This document shows, one piece after another, positions 42,924-53,633 of a stretch of 64,000 nucleotides of DNA. Position numbers and translations under genes: made by a program. Below the pieces are notes generated by a model, which saw only the letters and a program-made list of their open reading frames with translations, was not told the origin of the DNA and did not search any database. How positions within the stretch are numbered: the first letter of the stretch is position 1; each line of letters opens with the position of its first letter. This DNA is from Candidatus Microbacterium colombiense (GTDB lineage: Bacteria > Actinomycetota > Actinomycetes > Actinomycetales > Microbacteriaceae). The stretch is from positions 3,100,001 through 3,164,000 of the forward strand of contig CP119308.1 of the NCBI GenBank assembly GCA_029203165.1, written 5' to 3'.

Positions 42924-43808
42924 TCAGCGCGTCGCGACGAGTGCCTCGATCGCCGCAGGGCTCAGCGCCGCGGTGTTGGCTCCGCGATGCTGCGCCACGA
43001 TCGCCCCGGCCGCGCAGGCTCGCGTGAGCGCGGAGCTGAGGGGATCCCCTGCGGCGAGCGCCGCCGCGAGGGCACCGCAGAACGCATCGCCCGCTCCGGT
43101 CGTGTCGACCGGGGCGATGCGGAACGCGGAGACGTGCAGCGGATTCGTGCCGATGCGGTGCAGGATCACTCCCCCGGCTCCGCGGGTCAGGACGATGGTC
43201 GAGGCGCCGGATGACTGCAGGTGCGCGATGCCGCCCAACTCGGCGCATTCGGTCTCGTTCACGATCAGCATGTCGACATCGGGCAGCAGGTCGATCGCCG
43301 CGGTGGTCGCCGGGGCCGCGTTCAGCAGCGTGAGCGCGCCGCCCTCCTTCGCCGCGCGCAGCGCCGCCGCGACGCTGGGCACAGGCACCTCCAGCTGGGC
43401 GAGCACCACGGCCGCTCCCGCCACTCCGGCGACGGTATCCCGCTCGCCGAGCTCGGCATTGGCCCCGGCGGCGACGATGATGCTGTTGTCGCCGCCGTCG
43501 AGCGCGAGCACGTGCGCGACACCGGTCGGCACTGACGGTGCACGCCGCAGCTCGCCGATGACGCCGGCATCCATCAGCGTCTGCTGCAGAAGGATGCCGG
43601 CTTCGTCCTGCCCGACCACGGCGCAGAAACGGGTCGACGCGCCGCTGCGCGCGGCGGCGACGGCCTGGTTCAGGCCCTTGCCGCCGGGGAAACGTCCACC
43701 CGCACGGCCCAGGAGGGTCTCGCCGACGTGGGGAGGACGCGCCACCTCGACCACGAGGTCGAGGTTCGCGCTCCCCACGACGGCGACGCCGGTGAGGGTG
43801 TCAGACAC
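42924..43808 (-). CDS. rcaD: Ribokinase, PfkB family (RcaD-like)
   Basis: A 294-residue PfkB-family sugar kinase. The first signature is GGRFPGGKGLNQAVAAARSG (37-56) and the second is DTTGAGDAFCGALAAALAAG, with the catalytic Asp in GAGD. It phosphorylates ribose, here probably the ribose released when riboflavin is cleaved to lumichrome. It overlaps the monooxygenase gene by 8 bp. This gene pair is known from the M. maritypicum riboflavin cluster. Confidence 0.87.
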   Translation of the reverse strand: MSDTLTGVAVVGSANLDLVVEVARPPHVGETLLGRAGGRFPGGKGLNQAVAAARSGASTRFCAVVGQDEAGILLQQTLMDAGVIGELRRAPSVPTGVAHVLALDGGDNSIIVAAGANAELGERDTVAGVAGAAVVLAQLEVPVPSVAAALRAAKEGGALTLLNAAPATTAAIDLLPDVDMLIVNETECAELGGIAHLQSSGASTIVLTRGAGGVILHRIGTNPLHVSAFRIAPVDTTGAGDAFCGALAAALAAGDPLSSALTRACAAGAIVAQHRGANTAALSPAAIEALVATR

Positions 43809-45171
43809 GCGACATCGTCGGGCGATACCGGGACCCGGTGTGCGAGTCGGCGAGTGCCGGACTCGGCGTTCCCATCAGCCGCTCGCGCAGGCTCTGCGGC
43901 TCGGCGGGCTGCTCGGCGATCGCGCCGCGCTGCTTCAGGATCGGCAGCACGTGTTCGATGAAGTCGACCGTGGATGCCGGCGGGATGACGGGGGCGAACA
44001 GGAAGCCGTCGAGGTCGGCGCCGTCGGCGAGCTCGATCATCCGGTCCGCCACCTGCTCGGGGGTGCCGACGATCGGCCGGGCGCCGACGCCGTGCGCGTG
44101 CCAGTCGCCGAGCACGTCGCCGACCGTCTTGTCCGCGAAACGCGCGACCTGGGTCTGCGACAACTCGGTGCTCAGCTCCGACATCGGTGTGCTCGGTGCA
44201 TACGCCGAGAGATCGAGACCCGTGAACCACGCGTAGGAAGCGACCGTGACGTCGGGGTTCTGAGCGTCGGCGACCTCGGCGTACTTGCGTTGCGCCTCCT
44301 CCTGGGTGCTGCCCACGATCGCCGCGAACGCCGACATGATCTTGACGTCATCCGCGGCGCGGCCGTTCTTCACGGCTTCCTCACGGATCGCGGTCGAATG
44401 CGCGCGCAGCTGCTCGACCGAGCCGCTGCCGACGAAGATGGCCTCGCCGTGCTTGCCGCCGAACTCGCGGCCCGCCGGTGACGCTCCGGCCTGGAACAGC
44501 ACAGGCGTACCCTGCGGAGAGCGCGAGGTGTTGCCGTAGCCGTGCGAGCGGAAGTACGGGCCGTCGTGGGCGATGCGGTGCACCTTGGACGGGTCGGCGA
44601 AGCGCCCGGACTTGTCGCGCTCGAGAGCACCTTCCTCCCAGGCCTGCTCCCAGAGCTTGTACACGACCTGCATGAAGTCGTCGGCCATGAGGTAGCGCTC
44701 GTCGTGTCCGACCATGGGGACACCGAAGCCCTGCACCGCGGTGTCGGCGGTGCCCGTCGTCACGACGTTCCAGCCGATGCGTCCGCCGGAGAGGATGTCG
44801 AGGGTCGCCATCCGTCGCGCGAACGCGTAGGGCGGCTCGAGCAGGGTGGACCCGGTGGCGACGAGGCCCAGGCGGCTGGTCTCGGGGATGAGAGCGCCGA
44901 GGATGATCGCGGGGTCGAGGCGCGGCAGGTCGAGGCCCTCGACCGAGCAGATGTCGGGCCGCTCGCCGGCCACGTCGGCCCAGCCCCAGGCATCCGCGAG
45001 GAAGAGGAAGTCGAATCCGGCATCCTCCACCATGCGTGCGGTGTCGCGCCAGTACTCGAGCTTGTCGAAGAGGTAGCGCCCGTTGTCGGGGTGACGCCAG
45101 GTCGCGGTGCCGGAGTCGTTCGCCTGGGCGTTCTCGAAGAGGCCGAGACGCAGCTGCTTCTGATCGGTCAT
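43801..45171 (-). CDS. rcaE: Flavin-dependent riboflavin-cleaving monooxygenase (RcaE-like, NtaA/SnaA/DszA family)
   Basis: A 456-residue class C two-component flavin monooxygenase with a TIM-barrel fold. Family motifs are DFLFLADAWG, LSGGRIGWNVVTT and the C-terminal VGTPEQVADRMIEL. By family it could be taken for an NTA or dibenzothiophene-sulfone enzyme. The linked riboflavin kinase, flavin reductase and ribokinase, however, reproduce the riboflavin-catabolic set in which RcaE converts riboflavin to lumichrome and ribose. The ABC transporter genes lie directly upstream. Confidence 0.83.
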   Translation of the reverse strand: MTDQKQLRLGLFENAQANDSGTATWRHPDNGRYLFDKLEYWRDTARMVEDAGFDFLFLADAWGWADVAGERPDICSVEGLDLPRLDPAIILGALIPETSRLGLVATGSTLLEPPYAFARRMATLDILSGGRIGWNVVTTGTADTAVQGFGVPMVGHDERYLMADDFMQVVYKLWEQAWEEGALERDKSGRFADPSKVHRIAHDGPYFRSHGYGNTSRSPQGTPVLFQAGASPAGREFGGKHGEAIFVGSGSVEQLRAHSTAIREEAVKNGRAADDVKIMSAFAAIVGSTQEEAQRKYAEVADAQNPDVTVASYAWFTGLDLSAYAPSTPMSELSTELSQTQVARFADKTVGDVLGDWHAHGVGARPIVGTPEQVADRMIELADGADLDGFLFAPVIPPASTVDFIEHVLPILKQRGAIAEQPAEPQSLRERLMGTPSPALADSHTGSRYRPTMSRV

Positions 45172-45234
45172 GTGCGATGCCTTCCTTGTGGATGGATGTT
45201 GTCGTTCGGGCGTGTCTGGGCACGCCGGAGGAAC

Positions 45235-45262
45235 CCCGGGGCGGGCGGGGGCCCGCCCCGGG
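45235..45262 (-). terminator. Hairpin between transporter permease gene and rcaE
   Basis: A 12-bp perfect GC stem (45235-45246 with 45251-45262) with a 4-nt loop lies in the 105-bp gap after the permease gene. It has no T-run, so partial termination or mRNA protection is likely. The rest of the gap has no other promoter-like feature I could recognise. Confidence 0.55.
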
Positions 45263-45276
45263 AGTGGGATGCCGCG

Positions 45277-46128
45277 TCAGCCCTTGGCCGTGACCTCGCC
45301 GTCGCTCCACCACAGCACGCGCTTGCGCACGACCGCGAGGAGGATGATCAGGAGCACGCCGAGCAGGCAGAGCAGGGCGATGCTGGCCCAGGTGACCGGG
45401 AGGTTGGCCTGTGCGGCCGACGTCGTGACGAGCGAGCCGAGGCCCGCCTGCTGACCGGCGGCCACGAACTCCGCGACCGCGGCTCCGACGACGGCGAGCG
45501 GCAGGGCGATGCGGAGACCGGCGAAGACGTACGGCATGCTGCCGGGGAAGCGCAGCTCGCGGAAGATCTCCCACCGCGAGGCGTGCAGCGTCTTGAACAC
45601 GTCGAGGGCGCGCTGATCGACATCGCGGAGTCCCGCCAGCGAGTTCACGAGCATCGGGAAGAACACCACGAGCCCGGTGACGATGAACTTCGGCACCATG
45701 CCGAATCCGAACGCGACGACCAGAGCAGGGGCGATGGCGACGATGGGGGTCACCATCACGATGATGACCAGCGGCATCACCGCGCGCTCGATGATCTGGA
45801 ACTCCGCCATCACCACAGCCAGCGCGAATCCGGCCAGGATGCCGGCGGCCGCACCCACGACGACCTCGAGCAGCGTCACGAGGAAGTTCGACCAGTACAT
45901 GCCGGCGTCGTCGACGAGGCTGCCGCCGATCGCCTCCAGCGTCGGGAGCACGTACGGGTTCGTCCACGCCACGACCTGCCACAGCGTCGCCGCGATCACG
46001 AAGGTGATCAGCGTCGGCACCCAGGAGCCCCAGCGCAGCCACGGCGGGATGCCGCCGCGTCGTGCACCGGCGCTCAGCCGCGCGGTGGCGAGGGTCGCGG
46101 TGGTGTCTCTCATCGTCATCTCAGACAT
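45277..46128 (-). CDS. ABC transporter permease, SsuC/ThiX type (riboflavin uptake inferred)
   Basis: A 283-residue permease with six helices. The coupling loop is DVFKTLHASRWEIFRELRFPGSMPYVFAGLRI (ends quoted), and the C-terminal GLGSLVTTSAAQANLP is as in the nitrate/sulfonate/taurine and thiamine-precursor families. The start is ATG 46128, giving an 8-bp overlap with the ATPase gene. Position upstream of rcaE-rcaD and the shared operator suggest it imports riboflavin, like RibXY systems, although family alone would also allow sulfonates. Confidence 0.82.
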   Translation of the reverse strand: MSEMTMRDTTATLATARLSAGARRGGIPPWLRWGSWVPTLITFVIAATLWQVVAWTNPYVLPTLEAIGGSLVDDAGMYWSNFLVTLLEVVVGAAAGILAGFALAVVMAEFQIIERAVMPLVIIVMVTPIVAIAPALVVAFGFGMVPKFIVTGLVVFFPMLVNSLAGLRDVDQRALDVFKTLHASRWEIFRELRFPGSMPYVFAGLRIALPLAVVGAAVAEFVAAGQQAGLGSLVTTSAAQANLPVTWASIALLCLLGVLLIILLAVVRKRVLWWSDGEVTAKG

Positions 46129-46918
46129 GGGCCTTCTCCGTCTGCGCGCGCAGGGTGGTGCGCACGACCGCCTCCAACTCACGGAACTCGTCCGTCGCGT
46201 ACGCCTCTTCGGTGCGCGGCCGGGGCAGGTTCACATCGATCACGGCGGCGATCCGCCCGGGGTGCGCGGCCATCACGACGATGCGGTCGGAGAGCATGAT
46301 GGCCTCCGGCACCGAGTGCGTGACGAACATGACCGCCTTGCGGTTCGACTGCCAGAACTCCAGCAGCGCGATCCGCTGCAGGTCACGGTTCATCTCGTCG
46401 AGGGCGGAGAACGGCTCGTCCATCAGCATGATGGCCGGGTCGAACACGAACGCGCGGGCGATCGCGGCACGCTGCTGCATGCCGCCGGACAGCTGTCCGG
46501 GATACTTCTTCATCGCCTGGCCGAGCCCGAAGGTCGAGAGCAACTCCTGGGGGTCGCGCAGGGCGCGGCCCCCGTTCGCCCCGCGGTTGATGCGCACGGG
46601 CAGCTCGACGTTCTCCTGCACGGTCTTCCACGGCAGGAGGGCGGGAGACTGCGGCACGAGACCGATCTTCTTGTCACGGGATGCCGCGGCCACGCTCTCG
46701 CCGTCGATGGTCACGCTGCCGGAATCGGCGTCGAGGAGACCCGCGACGACCTTCAGGAGCGTCGACTTGCCGCATCCGCTCGGACCGATCACCGACACGA
46801 ACTCGCCCATGCCGATCGTCAGGCTCACATCGTCGAGAACCGTGACCTTGGCACCGTCGACGCCGAACGCCTTCGAGACTCCGCGGACCTCGACGCCCGC
46901 GCCCTGTGCGACCGACAT
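46121..46918 (-). CDS. ABC transporter ATPase, SsuB/ThiZ type
   Basis: A 265-residue ATPase. Walker A is GPSGCGKST (about 43-51), the Q-loop is LVPQSPALLPWKTVQENV, the signature is LSGGMQQRAAIARA, Walker B is IMLMDEPFSALD, and the switch is FVTHSVPEAIMLSDRI. This is the nitrate/sulfonate/taurine class. The start is ATG 46918, which overlaps the binding-protein stop by one base (TGATG). It energises the transporter of the riboflavin cluster. Confidence 0.88.
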   Translation of the reverse strand: MSVAQGAGVEVRGVSKAFGVDGAKVTVLDDVSLTIGMGEFVSVIGPSGCGKSTLLKVVAGLLDADSGSVTIDGESVAAASRDKKIGLVPQSPALLPWKTVQENVELPVRINRGANGGRALRDPQELLSTFGLGQAMKKYPGQLSGGMQQRAAIARAFVFDPAIMLMDEPFSALDEMNRDLQRIALLEFWQSNRKAVMFVTHSVPEAIMLSDRIVVMAAHPGRIAAVIDVNLPRPRTEEAYATDEFRELEAVVRTTLRAQTEKAHV

Positions 46919-48024
46919 CACTTCGCCGGCCAGATGAGGGCGTCGCCGTCGTAGAGGTCGGCGACGAGGTCGGCATCCATCATGTCGGTGATCGCGGGAA
47001 GGTCCTTCACGCCGCCGTACTTCTTCACGAGGGCGAACTCGGGCTCCCACATCTCGGCGGTCTGCACTCCGGGGTTGCCGCCCGCGCTGTCACGGACCCA
47101 GGCCGACTCGACCTCCCACGTGCGTGCGAGCTGGTCGCGCGGGAAGGCCGCGCCCTGGTTGTTGTCCTCGGCCAGTTTCGCGAGCTTGTCGATGCAGGCG
47201 TCGGACTCGTCGAGGCAGTACTGCAGCGCCTTCAGGCTCGCACGCATGAAGTCGGCGGCGACCTCGCGGTGCTCATCGAGGAAGCGGGAGTTGACCTCCA
47301 TCACGTTGTACGTGCCCTCCACACCGAGGTCGGAGGGGAGGAACTCGCTGAACGGCAGATCCTGCGCCTTGAGCGACTGCGGCTGGTTGGAGGCGTAGCC
47401 GACGATCGCGTCGACCTGCCCCCGCACGACCACGGTCGGGTCGTAGTTCGTCATCTTCACCATCTCGACCTTCGAGACGTCGACGCCGGCCTCATCGAGC
47501 ATGGCCGACGCGATCGGGGTCAGGTTGATGAAGTAGCCGAGCGATCCACCCTCGAGGTCCTTCAGGCTCTTCAGCTTCTCGTTGCCGAAGATCGAGAACG
47601 GCGGGGTGGTGCCGTAGGTGGCGACCGCGGTGAGGTTCTTGCTGTTCGCCGCGGCGAGCATGACGTCGGATGCCGAGCCCAGCGCCGTGAACTGCGCCTG
47701 GCCGGATGCCACGAGCTGCTGCCCGTTCGCGCCGGAGGCGTTGATCTCGACGTCGAGGCACAGCTCGTCGAAGTAGCCCAGTTCTTCCGCGAGGAAGACG
47801 TCGAGCTGTCCGGCGCTGGCTGAGTAGCCGTAGCCGGAGATGTACGTGATGGTGCCGGCATCCTGATTCCGCTGGCAGGTGTCGGTGTCGACAGCTGCGT
47901 CGGTGGGGGCGGTATCGCCGCCTGCTGGCTGCGAGGAGCATGCTCCCAGCGTCAGCGTGGCGGCGAGAACGCACGTCAGGGTGGCAGCGGTACGGAATCG
48001 GGTTTCCGCAGTGAAAGTAGCCAT
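46918..48024 (-). CDS. ABC transporter substrate-binding lipoprotein, NMT1/SsuA-like (riboflavin inferred)
   Basis: A 368-residue lipoprotein with lipobox LGAC (Cys about 29). The binding domain begins TITYISGYGYSASAGQLDVFLAEELGYF, given by its ends, and has NGQQLVASGQAQFTALGSASD and VDAIVGYASNQPQSL. This is the NMT1/THI5-like family that binds thiamine precursors, riboflavin or sulfonates. Cysteine pairs are present at about 50/92 and 267/273. ATG 48024 has GAAGGGA upstream. It is the first gene of a transporter-rcaE-rcaD operon, so riboflavin is the inferred ligand. Confidence 0.82.
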   Translation of the reverse strand: MATFTAETRFRTAATLTCVLAATLTLGACSSQPAGGDTAPTDAAVDTDTCQRNQDAGTITYISGYGYSASAGQLDVFLAEELGYFDELCLDVEINASGANGQQLVASGQAQFTALGSASDVMLAAANSKNLTAVATYGTTPPFSIFGNEKLKSLKDLEGGSLGYFINLTPIASAMLDEAGVDVSKVEMVKMTNYDPTVVVRGQVDAIVGYASNQPQSLKAQDLPFSEFLPSDLGVEGTYNVMEVNSRFLDEHREVAADFMRASLKALQYCLDESDACIDKLAKLAEDNNQGAAFPRDQLARTWEVESAWVRDSAGGNPGVQTAEMWEPEFALVKKYGGVKDLPAITDMMDADLVADLYDGDALIWPAK

Positions 48025-48069
48025 GGGGGTCCCTTCTCGGCCGTTCGTCGTTGATGGCTCGTTGAAAGT

Positions 48070-48097
48070 AACATAGTCAAGATTGACTAAGCAACAA
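48070..48097 (-). promoter_or_regulatory. Transporter-rcaE promoter with PadR-type operator
   Basis: On the minus strand TTGTTG (48092-48097) and TATGTT (48070-48075) are separated by 16 bases. The palindrome TAGTCAA-GA-TTGACTA (48074-48089) covers the spacer and the edge of the -10. Both 7-base arms are identical to those at 42216-42231. Confidence 0.75.
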
Positions 48098-48156
48098 CAA
48101 ACTACTTTTTGACGATGCGATCGGGTCGCCTCCGGCCTCCGCCCCCGTCCCTCAAC

Positions 48157-48235
48157 ACAGATGCACGACGCCGACACGGATGCACGACTCATCGCCCCCG
48201 ACGGTCGCGCAGCTGTACCGGGGTCGTGCATCTGT
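48157..48235. repeat. Four-arm intergenic repeat element, family II, copy 2
   Basis: Direct TGCACGAC units start at 48162 and 48181 (19 nt apart). Inverted cores GCGCA and GTGCA start at 48207 and 48226 (19 nt apart), with 26 nt between. These distances equal those of the copy at 23042. The outer arms 48157-48169 and 48223-48235 are perfectly complementary over 13 bp. It lies between the transporter promoter and the ramB 3' end. Confidence 0.8.
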
Positions 48236-48251
48236 ACCGGGGAGGGGCGGC

Positions 48252-49708
48252 TCAGCGCGGGGCGTGCGCCTCCAGGAACTCGTACACGTCGGTCGTGTCC
48301 ACCCCGGGGAACGACCCCGTCGGCAGCGTCGCGAGCAGCGTGCGCGGAGTCTTCACGTTCGGCCAGGAGTGCTCACGCCAGCGCTCCTCCAGCTCAGCCG
48401 GCGCGCGTCGGCAGCACACCTCGACCGAGTGCTTGCGAGACGCCGCGGTTCGCGGTGTCCCGACCGACGAACCACTTCGTGTCGTCGAAGCGCACGCCCA
48501 CGCTCAGCGAGTGCAGCCCCTCGCTCGATGCCTCGACGCGCGCCGTGCACCAGTACGTCCCGTTGCCGGTGTCGGTGTACTGGTAGTACGGGTTGAACCG
48601 GTCGTCTTCGTCGAACACGACGCGGCTCGTCCACCGGCGGCAGCACATCTGCCCCTCGATCGCGCCGAGCCGATCGGCGGGGAAGTTCACGTCGTCGTTC
48701 TCGTAGGCCTTCGTGATCGTGCCCGACTCATGCACCTTGAGGAAGTGCACCGGGATGTCGAGGTGTCTCGTCGCGAGGTTCGTGAAGCGGTGCGCCGCGG
48801 TCTCGTACGACACCGAATAGGCGTCGCGCAGGTCCTCGATCGAGATCGCCCGACGCGCCTTCGCCTCGGCGAGCGCCGGCACCACGTGCCCCTCCGGGAT
48901 CAGCAGGGCCCCGGTGAGGTAGTTCGTCTCCACGCGCTGGCGCAGGAACTCGGCATAGCTGCGCGGCTCGGAATGCCCCAGGATGCGACTCGACAGCGCC
49001 TGCAGCACCGCGGTGCGCGCATCGCCCTTCGCCTGCACCTGACTCGAGCAGATACAGCCGCCCGTTGGCCAGATCGGCGACGCTGCGGGTGGTCTGCGGC
49101 AGGTCAGGCGCGTAGTGCAGCGTGAACCCGAGGTAGGCGGCGATCTCGGATGCCGCGCGCTGGGTGAGCGGTCCACCGGAGTGCCCGACCGCCGTGAGGA
49201 TCTCCGACGCCTTGGTCTCGAGATCGGCGAAGTGGTTGTCCTGGCGCCGCATCAGGTGCGCGGAGCTCCACGTTGGCGCGCCGCGCCTCCTCCGGCGTCG
49301 CCGCGCGTTCGTCCTTGCAGCCGGTCGATCTCCTCTGCAGGGCGAGCAGCGCCTTCAGCGCATCCGTCGGCAGACTCTTCGCGATGCGGAACGGCTCGAT
49401 GCCCAGCGCCTGGAAGGTCTGCCCCTTCATCGCCCGCTCGAGCGCGATCTCGATCGCACTGCGCTCGTCGAGGGGTTCGCCGGCGAGCAGCGCATCGATC
49501 GTCACCCCCAGCGCACGCGCGATGGCCTGCAGCTGCGTGAGCTTCGGCTCGCGCTTGCCCGTCTCGATCATCGACATCTGGCTGGGCGCTCGCTCGACCG
49601 CCGCGGCGAGTTCGTCCAGCGTCATGCCCTGTGCGGTGCGCAGCTGGCGGATGCGGCGGCCGATCGTGAGGGAGTCGGCGTCTTCTGTCGACGATCGGGG
49701 GTGCTCAT
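48252..49708 (-). pseudogene. ramB: RamB/ScfR-type regulator of acetate metabolism, several frameshifts in this sequence
   Basis: The pieces line up, across frame changes, into an N-terminal XRE helix-turn-helix ([21 protein letters not shown] onwards), an IrrE-like middle domain (SYAEFLRQRVETNYLTGALL) and a C-terminal domain with a Cys pair (MCCRRW) and VDTTDVYEFLEAHAPR before the stop at 48252. That is the RamB/ScfR architecture of about 485 residues. Indels are inferred near 49700 (in a G5 run), 49310-49340, 49260, 49043 and 48433. Divergence from aceA supports RamB-like control of the glyoxylate shunt. Assembly error is the likely cause. Confidence 0.75.
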
Positions 49709-49843
49709 GGCCGTGATTCTGTCACAGAAACAGAAATTTCGCACGAACTTCTCCCCGAGATCGGTCGTTCGGATGCCGGAACTTCACACACAGTGGAACC
49801 ACGCCACTCCGGCACCGCCGCCGGATCCGACCGAGGAGACACC

Positions 49844-51177
49844 ATGACGAACACCGCTCACACCCCGACGCCCCGCCCGGCCGGCCTGCGTGCCGGCGAC
49901 CAGGTTCAGACCGCCGCGGAGCTCCGCGAGATCTGGGACACCGACCCCCGGTGGGACGGCGTCGAGCGCACCTACACCGCGGAGGACGTCATCCGCATCC
50001 GCGGCTCGGTCCGCGAGGAGTCCACGCTCGCCCACCGCGGCGCCGAGAACCTCTGGAACCTGCTGCACACCGAGGACTACGTCCGTGCGCTCGGCGCCTA
50101 CACCGGAGGCCAGGCCGTGCAGCAGGTGCGGGCCGGACTCAAGGCGATCTACCTCTCCGGCTGGCAGGTCGCCGCCGACGGCAACCTCGCCGGTCAGACC
50201 TACCCCGACCAGTCGCTGTACCCCGCGAACTCGGTGCCCGCCGTCGTGCGCCGCATCAACAACGCGCTGCTCCGCCAGGACCAGCTCGAGCAGCGTCCGA
50301 CGGCACGGGCGAGATCACCCAGGACTGGCTCGCCCCGATCGTGGCGGATGCCGAGGCCGGCTTCGGCGGACCGCTGAACGCCTACGAGCTCGCGCAGTCG
50401 CTCATCCAGTCCGGAGCCGCCGGCATCCACTGGGAGGACCAGCTCGCAAGCGAGAAGAAGTGCGGCCACCTGGGCGGCAAGGTGCTCGTGCCCACGCAGC
50501 AGCACATCCGCACCTTGAACGCGGCCCGTCTCGCGGCCGACGTCGCGGGAGTGCCGACCGTCATCATCGCCCGCACCGACGCACTGGCCGCCGACCTGCT
50601 CACCAGCGACGTCGACGAGCGCGATCAGCAGTTCACCACCGGCGAGCGCACGACCGAGGGCTTCTACCGCATCCGTCCGGGTCTCGAGTCGGTCATCAGC
50701 CGCGGTCTCGCCTTCGCCCCCTATGCCGACCTGCTCTGGGTCGAGACGGGAGAGCCCGACATCGAGCTCGCCCGCTCATTCGCCGCAGCCATCCACGCGC
50801 AGTTCCCCGGCAAACTCCTGGCCTACAACTGCTCGCCGAGCTTCAACTGGAAGAAGCACCTGTCGGACGCCGAGATCGCGACGTTCCAGCAGGACCTGGC
50901 CGACCTCGGCTACAAGTTCCAGTTCATCACCCTGGCCGGGTTCCATGCCCTGAACCACTCGATGTTCGACCTCGCCCGCGGCTACGCCGAACGCGCCATG
51001 AGCGCCTACGTCGAGCTGCAGGAAGCCGAGTTCGCCGCCGAAGCCGACGGCTACACCGCCACCAAGCACCAGCGCGAGGCGGGCACCGGCTACTTCGACG
51101 TCATCTCCACCGCGCTCAACCCCGACAGCGCGACCCTCGCCCTCGCCGGCTCCACCGAAGCCGCGCAGTTCCACTGA
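49844..51177 (+). pseudogene. aceA: Isocitrate lyase, one frameshift in this sequence
   Basis: ATG 49844 follows GAGGAG. The first frame encodes the isocitrate lyase N-terminus ([21 protein letters not shown]) to DQLEQR. A one-base loss near 50296 then moves the reading to the frame with [24 protein letters not shown], the active-site KKCGH at about 50455-50469, and the end at 51177. Total length is about 444 residues, typical of the family. It splits isocitrate to glyoxylate and succinate for growth on acetate or fatty acids. The break is probably a sequencing error. Confidence 0.88.
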
Positions 51178-51197
51178 CTTCCGAAGGACTCACGATC

Positions 51198-52857
<1,660 letters not shown>

Positions 52858-52869
52858 TCTGCTGTTCCC

Positions 52870-52904
52870 GAGCGCCCCGGCTGTCTCTGACAGCCGGGGC
52901 GCTC
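52870..52904 (+). terminator. Strong hairpin terminator after aceB
   Basis: A 16-bp perfect stem (52870-52885 with 52889-52904) with a 3-nt loop begins 13 bases past the aceB stop. Confidence 0.8.
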
Positions 52905-52958
52905 GCCCGTGTCCTCGGGTGCGGAGCCGCCGCCCCGCAGCGGGCGTAACCTGAAGGC

Positions 52959-53393
52959 ATGACCGACGTCTGGAACGGCATCGCCGAGGAGTTCCTGCAC
53001 CTCTACCCCCGAGGAACCCGCACGCTCGCGGTGGCGGGATCGGATGCCGAGCGCTCGCGATTCGCGGCCGACGAGCTCGCGGCCGCGCTGTCGACACTGG
53101 GGCACGGGGTGGAACGCGCGCACGTCGCGGACGTCGATGCGACGACCCTGCGCACCGACACGGTCGCCCCCTTCCGCGCGCAGGCCGAGGGGGATCGCGT
53201 CCTGATCGTGTCGGGTCCAGCGGCCCTTCTCGCCGAGAACGCGCGGGGTGTGTGGAACTTCACGCTGTGGCAACTCGCGGGCGACGAGCCTCCGCACAGC
53301 GTGGCCTCCGCCCTGGTCGACCTGACGGATCCGGCGCATCCCACCCGTCGGACAGCCGACTACTGCGCCCTGCCCGCCGCGTACGGCGCCTGA
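52959..53393 (+). CDS. Small uridine-kinase-like protein without a P-loop
   Basis: A 144-residue protein. The opening GTRTLAVAGSDAERSRFAADEL has the place and helix pattern of a nucleoside-kinase Walker A but lacks the G-x-x-x-x-G-K-S/T residues. FTLWQLAGDEPPHSVASALVDLTDP lies near the end. Short relatives annotated as uridine kinases occur in actinobacteria; without the P-loop, kinase activity is unlikely. TAACCT (52947-52952) six bases before the ATG suggests a leaderless message. Function unknown. Confidence 0.6.
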   Translation: MTDVWNGIAEEFLHLYPRGTRTLAVAGSDAERSRFAADELAAALSTLGHGVERAHVADVDATTLRTDTVAPFRAQAEGDRVLIVSGPAALLAENARGVWNFTLWQLAGDEPPHSVASALVDLTDPAHPTRRTADYCALPAAYGA

Positions 53394-53407
53394 CCCCCGC
53401 TCCCCGA

Positions 53408-53440
53408 GCTTCCGAGCCGGCGACACACCGCGCTCGGAAG
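53408..53440. terminator. Weak inverted repeat after the uridine-kinase-like gene
   Basis: CTTCCGAG near 53409 and CTCGGAAG near 53433 are complementary over 8 bp with a 16-nt spacer. It is the only recognisable structure in the 240-bp gap before the AraC-type gene; the rest of that gap shows nothing I can identify. Confidence 0.35.
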
Positions 53441-53633
53441 TCGTGACGGGGAACCCTCTGGGGGGAGCCGCGGCTCCGGAGGAACATACCGTCATCGCCC
53501 GACTGGGAACGGGCAGCTTCAGGCTAGAGACCCGGTCGCGCGTCGGGAAGAACCTCGAGAACATCCGTCACCAGGCGAGCGCAACGCGGCACCGAGCGCA
53601 CGTTTGGCACGCATTTCGCGTCCCTGTGTCACC

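Noticed and set aside
43801..45171. Dibenzothiophene or nitrilotriacetate monooxygenase
   Set aside because: The family allows it, but the linked riboflavin kinase, flavin reductase and ribokinase fit riboflavin cleavage much better.
45277..48024. Sulfonate (SsuABC) transporter as the primary reading
   Set aside because: No sulfonate monooxygenase or sulfate-assimilation genes are linked, and the operon continues into rcaE and rcaD with the cluster operator in front.
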